A stretch of DNA of 41,740 nucleotides from Gordonia namibiensis NBRC 108229 (GCF_000298235.1 NZ_BAHE01000045.1:1-41740); one strand, 5' to 3'; positions 7,752 to 18,237 are shown, counted from the stretch's first letter. Numbers and translations: made by a program. The notes: a model not told the origin generated them from the sequence alone.

Positions 7752-9043
7752 AGAAAGCAATTCCCTTCGCCTCGGTAGGTGGGCACGACCTCGCCGACCA
7801 CCGCGTGACCGGCGTCGTCGCGGTCGATGATCGCGACGTCCCGGGCACGTTCGCAGACCTCGCCGGACTTGGTGTGCCGGAACCATACTCGATCGCCGAT
7901 CGCGATGCCCTGCGCAGCCTCGCCGCGCAGCGGGGTCTGCACCTCGCCGGCGGCCTCGGTGCCGACGAATTCGAGTCCGCTCGGCCACACGGGTTTCGGG
8001 AGGCGATCGGGCGCGGGCGGTCCGGAAGCGATCCAGCCACCGCCGGCGCAGGTGACGATGCCGCGGGCGGGGCGACGGACGACGTCGAGTCCGAACGACA
8101 GCGCGGGTGCCGGGCGGAACCGGGCGTACCCGTCGAACAGGTGGCCACCGAAAAGGCCGCTGCCCGCGGCGATGTCGGTGACGGACCGGTCGCGGGCGGT
8201 CTCCTCCAGGGAGCCGGTGCCGCCGCCGTTGACGAATTCCAGGTCGGCGATCTCCCGCAGCTCGCCGATGACCTTCCCGCGCCGGCGACGCAGCTCGGCC
8301 ATCGACCGGCGCTGCATCATCCCGACCGCCCGGTTGACGACGGCCTTCCCGGGTACCGCGTCGGCGACGCCGGCGACCTGCGCCTCGTACGACATCACCC
8401 CGACCAGGTCGAAACCGTTCCGCGCGACGATGGTCCGGGCGAGGTCGAGCACGTCGCGTCGCGAATGGACCGGGGATCGGCGGACGCCGATGTGGACCCG
8501 ACCGCCGAGGAGCCGGTACGACGCATCGAGGTCGATGGCCACACGGATCGGTCGTCGTGCGGCGGGTGGGGCGACGGCGTCGATGATGTCGAGCTGCTCG
8601 ACCGAGTCGACGAGCAGGCTCACGCGACTCGTCGCCGCCTCGTCGGAGACGAAGGCTGCCAGTGCTTCCCGGCGGACGCTCGGATAACCGATGAGGATGT
8701 CGTCGATGCCCGAGGTCGTCGCCAGCCAGTGTGCTTCGGCGAGATCGTAGGCGAGCACACCGTGGAAGCCGGGACGACCGGCGAGGTCGGCGATCACCGA
8801 ACGCACCCGGAGGGACTTGCTGGCGATCCGGATCGGGACACCGGCGGAGCGCCGCAACAGATCGGCCGCGTTGTGCTCGAGCGCTGCCCGGTCGAGGGCG
8901 AGGACCGGGGCGTCGAGGCCAGCCTCGCGTACCGCGGAATCGATTGACGCCCAGTACTGCTCGGGGTCGTTCACCCACAGTCCGTCGTCGAACTCCCCGA
9001 TCGACGACGATCCATGGGTGGGACGCTCAGTCGAGCCTGACAT
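7748..9043 (-). CDS. Fold-III PLP enzyme (alanine racemase / D-serine dehydratase-like)
   Basis: 431 aa. The N-terminal TIM-barrel domain contains VPIRIASKSLR with the likely PLP lysine K76, then GVMSYEAQV and FVNGGGTGS, the phosphate-contact region. The C-terminal beta domain has H390 and C397 in WFRHTKSGEVCERARD, the place of the zinc-binding His/Cys pair of D-serine dehydratase-like domains. Family members act on D-amino acids or 3-hydroxy amino acids (dehydratase, deaminase, D-threonine aldolase). It is translationally coupled to the downstream FAD oxidase by a GTGA overlap and overlaps the TetR gene by 17 bp. The substrate is unknown. Confidence 0.85.
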   Translation of the reverse strand: MSGSTERPTHGSSSIGEFDDGLWVNDPEQYWASIDSAVREAGLDAPVLALDRAALEHNAADLLRRSAGVPIRIASKSLRVRSVIADLAGRPGFHGVLAYDLAEAHWLATTSGIDDILIGYPSVRREALAAFVSDEAATSRVSLLVDSVEQLDIIDAVAPPAARRPIRVAIDLDASYRLLGGRVHIGVRRSPVHSRRDVLDLARTIVARNGFDLVGVMSYEAQVAGVADAVPGKAVVNRAVGMMQRRSMAELRRRRGKVIGELREIADLEFVNGGGTGSLEETARDRSVTDIAAGSGLFGGHLFDGYARFRPAPALSFGLDVVRRPARGIVTCAGGGWIASGPPAPDRLPKPVWPSGLEFVGTEAAGEVQTPLRGEAAQGIAIGDRVWFRHTKSGEVCERARDVAIIDRDDAGHAVVGEVVPTYRGEGNCFL

Positions 9044-9650
9044 AGGTGAAGAGCTGGTCGGAGACCGCGGTGATGATCGAGCTGATCACCTTGTCGTCAC
9101 CGGTGCTCAGGAAGGTCAGCGTGATCGCGTTGGTGGCGGCGATGACGAACGGGCCGAGTTCCTCCACCGGACGGGTGAAGGACACCGGGGCATGGTCGGT
9201 GATGGCCTGCAGTCCGGCCGTGGCGATCCGGTACAACTCCCCGTACATGGCGTGTCCGACCTGCTGTAGCTCCGGGTGATTGTGCGCGTAGATGCCCAGC
9301 GCTATACCCGCCTGCATCCGGCCGGGATCGGCCTTCAGCAGGTCGTAGAACGCATGGAACTGCCGCTCCATGTTGTCCCGGATCACCTCGAGCGTGAAGG
9401 TGTCGCCGTACTCGGCGGCCGGCAGCACGGTGTGCAGCATCCGCTCGATGTCGTGGGGCACCGCCTGCTCCATCACCGCGCACAGCAGTGCTGTGCGGCT
9501 CTCGAACGCGTAATGGAAACTCGCGAGTGGCATCCCGGCGTGAGCGCAGATCCGGCGGGTGGTGGCACCTTCCACACCGTGATCGGCTATCACGCGGTAG
9601 GCCGACTCGATGAGCGCGCTTCGACGCTGTTCGACGGACATCCGTGGCAC
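9027..9650 (-). CDS. TetR-family regulator of the PLP/oxidase operon
   Basis: 207 aa from the GTG at 9650. A typical N-terminal HTH is present (IADHGVEGATTRRICAHAG, then a SFHYAF recognition segment), followed by a helical ligand-binding domain. The frame continues to an ATG at 9686, but that start lies inside a perfect dyad and the likely -10 region. AAGGGG 9 nt before GTG 9650 is the best ribosome-binding site, so I prefer that start; ATG 9641 is the other option. It overlaps the PLP gene by 17 bp, making TetR the first gene of a three-gene leftward operon that it probably controls. Confidence 0.85.
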   Translation of the reverse strand: MPRMSVEQRRSALIESAYRVIADHGVEGATTRRICAHAGMPLASFHYAFESRTALLCAVMEQAVPHDIERMLHTVLPAAEYGDTFTLEVIRDNMERQFHAFYDLLKADPGRMQAGIALGIYAHNHPELQQVGHAMYGELYRIATAGLQAITDHAPVSFTRPVEELGPFVIAATNAITLTFLSTGDDKVISSIITAVSDQLFTYVRLD

Positions 9651-9670
9651 GATGGTCAACCCCTTGGCCA

Positions 9671-9699
9671 ACATGCGCCTGCGCATGTGCGGTGGACAA
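9671..9699 (-). promoter_or_regulatory. Promoter and perfect dyad operator for TetR operon
   Basis: ACATGCGC (9671-9678) and GCGCATGT (9681-9688) form a perfect 8+8 dyad with a 2-bp centre. Reading leftward, TTGTCC (9699-9694) and CATGTT (9675-9670) make a -35/-10 pair with 18-bp spacing, so the dyad covers the spacer and most of the -10. This is a classic position for TetR autorepression. Confidence 0.62.
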
Positions 9700-9855
9700 T
9701 GTTCGCCGCAGCCTACCAGTGCCGTTGTCGGCGTTTGCGCGGTTCATCACCCAAAAACGTGCCGATGTTCACCGTTGCTCACAACTCGACGGTCGCCGTG
9801 AGAGGCTTCCGAACCGACGCCGTCGTGCTTCGCGTCGAACCCCACCCGATCGGAT

Positions 9856-9861
9856 TACTGT
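9856..9861 (+). promoter_or_regulatory. -10 element TACTGT for MBL-fold gene (leaderless type)
   Basis: TACTGT fits TANNNT and ends 6 nt before the GTG at 9868. No Shine-Dalgarno sequence lies in the gap. The competing GTG at 9862 directly abuts this element, which argues for 9868 as the start. Confidence 0.5.
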
Positions 9862-9867
9862 GTGGAC

Positions 9868-11042
9868 GTGACCACGAACTCCGAAAGAACCGGCCCCGAC
9901 GCGACCTCGCGGGTCCTCGGGCGGGTGACATCGGCCGGGGTGATGATGGCCGACGCGGTGGCCGAACGGCTCGCCGCCGGTGGTCTCGGCCCGGCACGTG
10001 CACTCGGCGCCACCCGCGAGGAGATCGTGCCGCATGTCCGCACATCCCCGCACCTGCGAGACGGGGTCTTCGACAACCCCGAGCCGCCGGAGGGGTCCAT
10101 CACCCCGGACCGGCAGGTACTCGCCGACATGGCACGCCGCCCGGGCCGGCCCCGACGGCCGGTGATGGTCACCGTCCCGACCTTCGACGCCCCGTCGCCC
10201 CTCGCCGTCACCTGGCTCGGACACGCCACCGCCATCGTCGACATCGACGGCGCGCGCATCATCACCGACCCGGTCCTGAGCCGGCGCTGTTCGCCGAGTC
10301 AGCTCGTCGGCCCGGGGCGCATGCACGCGGCCCCGCTGTCGGCCCGTCAGCTGCCCCCGATCGACGTCGTGGTGATCAGCCACGACCACTACGACCACCT
10401 CGACATGGACACGGTCACCACCATCGCGGCGACCCAACCCGAGGCCGTGTTCGTCACGACGATCGGCGTCGCCGCACACCTCATGGCCTGGGGGATCGCC
10501 GAAGACCGTATCCGGCAGGCGGATTGGTGGGACGAGATCGTCGTCGCCACCCGTGGTGGTGAGCTGCGGTTCACCTGCGGCCCGGCACGCCACTTCTCCG
10601 GACGGTGGCTGGCACGCAACCTCACGCAATGGGGGAGCTGGGCGATCGCCGGCCACACCCACCGGGTCTTCTTCTCCGGCGACACCGGCCACACCGAACG
10701 ATTCGAGGATCTCGGAGCGAAGCTCGGTCCCTTCGACCTGACGCTGATCGCCGTCGGCGCCTACGACGTCATGTGGCCCGACATCCACGTGAATCCCGAG
10801 GAAGCGTTGTCGGTGCACCGGCTGGTGTCGCCGGGGTCCGGGGCCGATTCGGTGATGATCCCGATCCACTGGGGCACCTTCAATCTCGCCCGCCACCCCT
10901 GGGGTGAGCCGATCGCGCGGCTGCGCGCAGCCTCACGCCACGGCGACCCGACTGTGCTCGTCCCACAGCCCGGTGGTTCGATCGACCTCGAACACCGCAC
11001 CGGAACCGGTGTGGCGCATCCGAGTTGGTGGGAGGTTTCGGC

Positions 11043-11046
<4 letters not shown>
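9868..11046 (+). CDS. MBL-fold metallohydrolase (Rv0906-like)
   Basis: 392 aa. After an N-terminal region of about 110 residues comes a metallo-beta-lactamase domain of the NAPE-PLD/UlaG-like type. It has TWLGHAT, then the metal motif HDHYDH (H172, H174, D176, H177), [10 protein letters not shown] and the GDTGHT segment. These enzymes hydrolyse phosphodiester or lactone bonds using two metal ions. In M. tuberculosis the corresponding gene sits next to echA6 and near ctpE, as here. GTG 9868 is chosen because of the -10 element; GTG 9862 would add two residues. Its stop overlaps the ctpE start (GTGA), so the two are co-translated. No signal peptide is visible. Confidence 0.86.
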
Positions 11047-13532
<2,486 letters not shown>

Positions 13533-13550
13533 CGACGCCGTGCCGGCGAC

Positions 13551-13556
13551 TAAACT
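13551..13556 (+). promoter_or_regulatory. -10 element TAAACT for MT0933-like gene
   Basis: TAAACT (TANNNT) lies in the 73-bp gap after ctpE. A start about 7 nt downstream would give a leader near 43 nt containing the GGAG ribosome-binding site at 13597-13600, so this small gene may have its own promoter. Confidence 0.5.
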
Positions 13557-13605
13557 CTGCGGCGAGTTGCCGGAAGAAGTCCGGCTCGTCGACACAGGAG
13601 ACGTC

Positions 13606-13866
13606 ATGGATCTCAAGGGACTCGTCAACAAGGCCAGGGCCGCGCTGCAGAAGAACCCGACCCTGATCGACAAGGGCGGCGACGCGATCGACAAGGTCAC
13701 CAAGAACAAGTACTCGGGTCAGGTCGACAAGGCGCAGGACGCAGTGCGGAAGGCCGTCGGCGCGCCGGGACAGGGCACTCAGGGACAGACGCCGCCCGCC
13801 AACCCCGGGGAGGCGTTGCCGGGCCAGCAGAGTCCGCAACCTCGAAACCCGCAGAACCCGCAGTAG
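13606..13866 (+). CDS. MT0933-like antitoxin family small protein
   Basis: 86 aa. The first 55 residues are an amphipathic, lysine- and aspartate-rich helical repeat (KARAALQKNPTLIDKGGDAI, then DKVTKNKYSGQVDKAQDAV) that I recognise as the MT0933-like antitoxin family (M. tuberculosis Rv0909). The last 30 residues are a proline/glutamine/glycine-rich tail, longer than in the mycobacterial protein (about 59 aa). ATG with GGAG 5 nt upstream. Rv0909 was reported as the antitoxin of a pair with the SRPBCC protein Rv0910; here the partner follows only after an opposing mpg gene. Toxin-antitoxin function in this organism is inference. Confidence 0.75.
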   Translation: MDLKGLVNKARAALQKNPTLIDKGGDAIDKVTKNKYSGQVDKAQDAVRKAVGAPGQGTQGQTPPANPGEALPGQQSPQPRNPQNPQ

Positions 13867-13874
13867 GTAGCAGG

Positions 13875-14495
13875 TCAGGCACCCGCCCGCGGGTGACGGC
13901 GATACCCCGACACCGTCGGGTGGCCGTCGAAGAAGAACCGCCACGCCAGGTCAGCCGCGCGTCGAACGCCGACGCGCGGTCCGGCGGCCACCGGCAGATC
14001 CGGGAGCGGTCCGCGCCGAGATGTGTCGAGAGTCACAGGCATGTCCGGATCGGCGAGATCGGTGCCGAGGTCGGCCATGGTGATCCCGAGGGCGCGGCAC
14101 AGGTTCCCGGGACCGCTGGCGAGCCGGTCGTCGGACACCGGCGTCGAGCGCGCGGCCCCGCGTCGGGCACGTGCCAGCTCCACCCCGTCGACCACCTCGC
14201 CGGCTCGGAGCAGGACCGCCGCCGCAGGTCCCGTCCCCCTCACCACTATGTTGGCGCAGTGGTGGCCGTGGATGCGGTACACGTACAACCGGCCCGGCGG
14301 GCCGTACATGATCTCCGATCGTGCCGTTCGCGTGTATGCATGCGACGCGGGATCGTCGGGGCCCGCATAGGCCTCCACCTCGGTGACCTGGATCGTCACG
14401 CCGTGGCCGGTCAGGTGCGCACCGAGCAGCGCGCGGGCCTGATCGGCGACCGGCGCGGGAGAGTCGGAGGTGCGGACACTAGGCTCTGGGACCAT
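13875..14495 (-). CDS. mpg: DNA-3-methyladenine glycosylase (AAG/Mpg family)
   Basis: 206 aa base-excision repair enzyme that removes alkylated purines. Recognisable segments are VTEVEAYAGPDDPASHAY with the catalytic glutamate, MYGPPGRLYVYRIHGHHCANIV, AVLLRAGE and LASGPGNLCRALGI. The length matches the bacterial family. ATG 14495 shares its bases with the start codon of the oppositely oriented SRPBCC gene (CCATGG); ATG 14516 is the next possible start. The remaining upstream open frame is shadow. The gene is tail-to-tail with the MT0933-like gene (8-bp gap) and interrupts the MT0933/SRPBCC pair. Confidence 0.9.
   Translation of the reverse strand: MVPEPSVRTSDSPAPVADQARALLGAHLTGHGVTIQVTEVEAYAGPDDPASHAYTRTARSEIMYGPPGRLYVYRIHGHHCANIVVRGTGPAAAVLLRAGEVVDGVELARARRGAARSTPVSDDRLASGPGNLCRALGITMADLGTDLADPDMPVTLDTSRRGPLPDLPVAAGPRVGVRRAADLAWRFFFDGHPTVSGYRRHPRAGA
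13880..13895. terminator. Hairpin between convergent MT0933-like and mpg genes
   Basis: CACCCGC (13880-13886) and GCGGGTG (13889-13895) form a 7-bp inverted repeat with a 2-bp centre just past the MT0933-like stop and inside the 3' end of mpg. There is no T-tract, so this is a weak candidate for a bidirectional terminator. Confidence 0.3.
14480..14485 (+). promoter_or_regulatory. -10 element TAGGCT for SRPBCC gene (leaderless type)
   Basis: TAGGCT ends 8 nt before ATG 14494, exactly as at echA6. The element lies inside the 5' coding region of the opposing mpg gene. Confidence 0.55.
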
Positions 14496-14931
14496 GGCGA
14501 AGACGAGTGACTCCATCGAGGTTGAACTGTCTCCGGAAGATACCTGGGCGGCCGCGTCGGACCTGTCCCGGTACGACGAGTGGCTGCTGATCCACGACTC
14601 CTGGCGCAGCCCGATCCCGGCCTCCGAGGACCTGGCCAAGGGCACGAAGATCGCTTCGGTCGTCGTCGTCAAGGGCACCAGGATCCGCTTCGACTGGGTC
14701 GTCGAGAAGTTCGACCCGGTGTCGCACGTACGGCTGAAGGGGAGCGGCAAAGGCGGTGTGAAGGCCAAGCTCGATCTGGGCATCGTTCCCACTTCGAGCG
14801 GATCGGAAGTAACCTTCACTGTTGATCTGGGTGGGTTGCCGCTGATCGGGCCCGTGGGTAAGACCGCGGCCCTGGCGGTAGCGGGGGATCTACGAAAGTC
14901 GCTGCAGCAATTCCGAGAGGTCTTCAGCTGA
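14494..14931 (+). CDS. SRPBCC-fold protein (Rv0910-like putative toxin)
   Basis: 145 aa START/Bet v1-like helix-grip protein. The segments ASDLSRYDEWL, GTKIASVVVVKG and GGVKAKL, and the C-terminal helix ending FREVFS, correspond to what I remember of Rv0910, a 144-aa SRPBCC protein reported as the toxin partner of Rv0909. The fold forms a hydrophobic cavity for lipids or other non-polar ligands, so a ligand carrier is an equally good guess. No catalytic motif is visible. The promoter overlaps the divergent mpg gene. There is no ribosome-binding site before the ATG. Confidence 0.78.
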   Translation: MAKTSDSIEVELSPEDTWAAASDLSRYDEWLLIHDSWRSPIPASEDLAKGTKIASVVVVKGTRIRFDWVVEKFDPVSHVRLKGSGKGGVKAKLDLGIVPTSSGSEVTFTVDLGGLPLIGPVGKTAALAVAGDLRKSLQQFREVFS

Positions 14932-15044
14932 CCCGAGCGTGACGTCGCGCGGGGCACATCCGCCGCCGCGCCGACGCGGCTGCGGGTGACAGCGATGCGT
15001 CAGGCGGTGCGAGAACACCGCCACAAGAGGGGAACGAGAAAACT

Positions 15045-16757
15045 ATGGGGCGTCACAGCTCAGATGCCGACCGCGGCGGGAACGATTGGGGCCGGGCTGC
15101 CGCGAGCAGCGGGGGACCCGCGGGAGACGCGAGCCGATCCGACGACGACTTCGGCTTCGAGCACCGCGAGGCCGGCAGCGGTCGCCGCGGGGGTTGGCTG
15201 TGGGCGATCATCGCCCTGGTCGCGGTCGTCGCCCTGGTCACCGGCGTGATCATCTGGCAGGCCGGTTCCGGCGGCTGCGGTGACCGCACCCGAGTGGCCG
15301 TTGCGTCCGACTCCGCGATGACCGGCCCCCTGCGTGAGGTGGCACGGCAGGCATCCGCGGACTCCTGCTACGACTACGACGTCCAGACCGCCGCCGGCGC
15401 CGATGTGCCCGGCCTGCTGACGCAGGGCGCCGCGGCCCCCGACCTCTGGGTCGCCGACTCGCAGGTCCAGGCCCGCCGCGTCACGACGCAGGTCCGTCGC
15501 GACCTCGACCTGGTCGCACCCTCCGTCGCCTCGACCCCGACCGTCGTCGCGGGCGAGAACGTCCCCGAACTCGACACGTGGGTCGAGGTCATGAAGCTCC
15601 CCGACCTGCGGACCGGCAGCCCGGTCGACACCAGCACCGGTGACGCCCCGATCATCGGTGCGCTCGCGGCCGTCGACGCCGGCGAACTGCCGGAGGAGAA
15701 GTTCACCGAGGCCATGACGGTCCTGGCGATCCAGCAGAACAACGCGCGTCTGACCAACGACAATGAGGGCACCCGTCTCAATCTGGCGAACACCTCGGGT
15801 GTGCCGGTGGTGACGACCGAGCAGCAGTACGAGCTGTTCATGCGCACCCACCAGGGGTCGAAGCTCAAGTCCTCCATCCCGGCCGCGGGCACCGTCATGC
15901 TCGAGTACCCGCTCGTGAACACCGCATCCGCCGCACGCCAGCAGGTCGCCGACGAGGCCGGTGCCGCGCTCGTGGCGGCCCTCGACTCCGACGCGGGCCG
16001 CAAGGCGTTGTCCGACGCCGGCTATCGCGACGCCGACGGAAACGGGGTCGGCGAGCCGGTGAAGGAGCTCGAGCTGCGCGATCCGTCGTCGGTCGACAAG
16101 GCCCTGCGTCAGTGGCAGGTTCTCGGCGTGCCGATCCGCACCCTCGTCGTACAGGACACCTCGGGTTCGATGGCGACCCCGGCCGGCGGGACCACCCGCG
16201 CGGGATTGCTGATCGACGCCTCGCAGACCGGTCTGAAGCTGTTCCCCAACAACACGATGATCGGCGGCTGGGCGTTCAGCGTCGACAAGGGCGGCAACGG
16301 CCAGGACTGGGTCGAGATGGCCCCCATCCGACGACTCGATGCTCGCTCGGGCGGCGGTACACACCGTGAGGCGCTCGGCAAGGCGGTCGAGGAGGGGCTG
16401 TCGGATCTCGGTGGCGGGACCGGCCTCTACGACACCACGCTCGCCGCGTTCAAGAAGGTCCAGGACACCTACGACCCGAACTACTCCAACAGCGTCATCA
16501 TCATGACCGACGGGCAGAACGAGGACCCGAACAGCATCGGTCTCGACGAACTGCTCGCCGAGCTGAAGCGACTCGAGGACCCGGCGCGTCCCGTCCTGGT
16601 CCTGACGATCGGCATCTCCGACGACGCGGACTCCGACGCGCTCAAGCAGATCGCCGAGGCCACCGGCGGCACCACCTACATCGCCGAGAACGCCGCCGAC
16701 ATCCGGACCGTGTTCGTCGACGCCATCCAGGCGCGCGTCGCCGCGGCCGGTCGCTGA
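15045..16757 (+). CDS. Membrane-anchored substrate-binding / VWA fusion protein
   Basis: 570 aa. The hydrophilic N-terminus is followed by one transmembrane helix (about residues 50-70), which anchors an extracytoplasmic part. Residues about 80-330 look like a type 2 periplasmic binding-protein domain (AAPDLWVADS, VNTASAARQQVADEAGAAL). Residues about 365-565 form a von Willebrand A domain with the MIDAS motif D371-T-S-G-S and IIMTDGQNED. VWA domains bind divalent metal and partner proteins. The combination suggests a surface adhesion, chaperone or sensing protein. ATG is preceded by AGAGGGG about 13 nt away. It lies 59 bp before the FMN-binding lipoprotein gene. Confidence 0.82.
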   Translation: MGRHSSDADRGGNDWGRAAASSGGPAGDASRSDDDFGFEHREAGSGRRGGWLWAIIALVAVVALVTGVIIWQAGSGGCGDRTRVAVASDSAMTGPLREVARQASADSCYDYDVQTAAGADVPGLLTQGAAAPDLWVADSQVQARRVTTQVRRDLDLVAPSVASTPTVVAGENVPELDTWVEVMKLPDLRTGSPVDTSTGDAPIIGALAAVDAGELPEEKFTEAMTVLAIQQNNARLTNDNEGTRLNLANTSGVPVVTTEQQYELFMRTHQGSKLKSSIPAAGTVMLEYPLVNTASAARQQVADEAGAALVAALDSDAGRKALSDAGYRDADGNGVGEPVKELELRDPSSVDKALRQWQVLGVPIRTLVVQDTSGSMATPAGGTTRAGLLIDASQTGLKLFPNNTMIGGWAFSVDKGGNGQDWVEMAPIRRLDARSGGGTHREALGKAVEEGLSDLGGGTGLYDTTLAAFKKVQDTYDPNYSNSVIIMTDGQNEDPNSIGLDELLAELKRLEDPARPVLVLTIGISDDADSDALKQIAEATGGTTYIAENAADIRTVFVDAIQARVAAAGR

Positions 16758-16816
16758 CCGGCAGAAGTCACCGGAGGCGAGGCGCGGGCCATCGGGCGAT
16801 CAGGGACAATGGGCCG

Positions 16817-17323
16817 ATGACCTCCACTTCGAGCCCTGTCCCGTCTGATCCCGAGCTGTCCGGTTCAACCCGTTCGTCGGTTCTGATGCGCACCGGCGGC
16901 GTCGTCGCGGCGATGGCCGCCGTCGGTCTCGTCGCCGGGGCCTGTTCCTCCGACGACTCCGGCTCCGGAAGCACGACCACTGCCGACACCTCCACCGCGA
17001 CGGTGGCCGAGGGCGCGACGGGCGAGCAGTACAAGGACGGCGAGTACACCGCGGAAGGCGGATACATCTCGCCCGGCGGACCCCAGAAGGTCGGCGTCAC
17101 CGTCACGCTGTCGAACGACGTCATCACTGCGGTGTCGGTCGACACGAGCCAGACCAAGGGCCCGTCGGTGGAGTACCAGGGCAAGTTCGCCGGTGGGATC
17201 TCGGATGTGGTCGTGGGCAAGAACATCGACGACATCGAGGTCGACAAGGTCTCCGGATCGTCGCTGACCTCGGGTGGTTTCAACGAGGCGATCGAGAAGA
17301 TCAAACAGGAAGCCATCAACTGA
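16817..17323 (+). CDS. FMN-binding domain lipoprotein
   Basis: 168 aa extracytoplasmic protein. A short hydrophobic segment (about residues 27-42) ends in AGAC with C43 as the likely lipidated cysteine. A low-complexity S/T linker follows, then an FMN_bind domain like those of NqrC and RnfG. The flavinylation site is S146-G-S-S-L-T-S152. In NqrC/RnfG the motif is SGATxTS with FMN on the threonine, so here the acceptor would be S149. The protein should carry covalent FMN added by the neighbouring ApbE and accept electrons from the membrane reductase two genes downstream. The first methionine gives an unusually long pre-signal region; ATG 16886 is an alternative. Confidence 0.85.
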   Translation: MTSTSSPVPSDPELSGSTRSSVLMRTGGVVAAMAAVGLVAGACSSDDSGSGSTTTADTSTATVAEGATGEQYKDGEYTAEGGYISPGGPQKVGVTVTLSNDVITAVSVDTSQTKGPSVEYQGKFAGGISDVVVGKNIDDIEVDKVSGSSLTSGGFNEAIEKIKQEAIN

Positions 17324-17334
17324 GGCCGACCGGT

Positions 17335-18237
17335 TTGACCTCTCCTGGCATGGATTCCCCTGCGGCCGTTCATGACTGGGTGTTCGACGCGATCGGCACC
17401 CGGTGGACGGTCACGACACCGGCGCCGCTGTCCGCCGATGTCGTCGACGCGGTGCGCGCCGAGATCGATCGGATCGACCTGGCGTGGTCCAGATTTCGCA
17501 ACGACTCGACGGTCGCCGACATGGCCCGGGCGGCAGGCCGCTACCCGATCGCGGAGTCGGATCAGCCGCTCGTCGACTGGTATCGAAGGCTGTACCGGCT
17601 GACCCGTGGTGCGGTCACGCCGCTGGTCGGGCAGACGCTCGCCGATGCCGGGTACGACGGGGTGTACACACTGCGGCCCGCGGCTTCGGTGTCCGCGGTC
17701 CCGGCGTGGGATGAGGTGATCTCCGGGCACGACGCCGCGCTGGAACTGCGCCGACCCGCGCTGCTCGATGTCGGCGCGGCGGGAAAGGGATTCGCGGTCG
17801 ACCGGGTGGCGACGATCGTCGCGCAGGTCACCGACGAGTTCGTCGTCGACGCCGGCGGTGACATGGTCGTCTCTCCCCGGACCCGCCCGTTGCGGGTGGC
17901 GCTGGAACATCCGATGGACCCGAACAAGGCGATCGGTGTGGTCAGCCTCGACGGCGGGGCGATCTGTGCGTCGGCGAGCAATCGCCGGGTGTGGGCGGAC
18001 TGGCATCACATCGTCGACCCGCGTACCGCCTCGCCGGCGTGGGAAGTGCTGGCGACGTGGGTGATCGCGCCGTCGGCGATGGAGGCCGACGGGTTGGCGA
18101 CCGCGCTGTTCTTCACCCCGGCCGCATTCCTGCGCGGCGACTTCGACCATCACGCCGAGGGCTTCCATCATGTGACCATCCGACGCAACGGGAGTGTCGA
18201 GCACACGGCGATCCCCGGATTGGAGTTGTTCCTGTGA
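17335..18237 (+). CDS. apbE: ApbE FAD:protein FMN transferase
   Basis: 300 aa. ApbE transfers FMN from FAD to a Ser/Thr of target proteins using Mg. Characteristic parts are IGTRWTVT near the N-terminus, LDVGAAGKGFAVD (about 143-155), VDAGGDMVV and HHIVDPRTASP, and the metal-binding segment MEADGLATALFF. The start is TTG 17335, with GAGG 9 nt upstream; ATG 17350 would also fit but has no ribosome-binding site. No lipoprotein signal is seen, although many ApbE proteins are exported, so where flavinylation takes place is open. It overlaps the next gene by a GTGA. The likely target is the FMN-binding lipoprotein just upstream. Confidence 0.92.
   Translation: MTSPGMDSPAAVHDWVFDAIGTRWTVTTPAPLSADVVDAVRAEIDRIDLAWSRFRNDSTVADMARAAGRYPIAESDQPLVDWYRRLYRLTRGAVTPLVGQTLADAGYDGVYTLRPAASVSAVPAWDEVISGHDAALELRRPALLDVGAAGKGFAVDRVATIVAQVTDEFVVDAGGDMVVSPRTRPLRVALEHPMDPNKAIGVVSLDGGAICASASNRRVWADWHHIVDPRTASPAWEVLATWVIAPSAMEADGLATALFFTPAAFLRGDFDHHAEGFHHVTIRRNGSVEHTAIPGLELFL

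Noticed and set aside
5529..7778. Long plus-strand frame across xdhC and the FAD oxidase
   Set aside because: Antisense shadow of two well-recognised leftward genes; low-complexity composition and no start signals.
14941..15044. Possible riboswitch before the VWA fusion gene (GCGGGTGACAGCG and a GGCGGTG/CACCGCC hairpin at 15003-15022)
   Set aside because: The stretch is too short and lacks the other conserved parts of a c-di-AMP or similar riboswitch; only one simple hairpin is supported.
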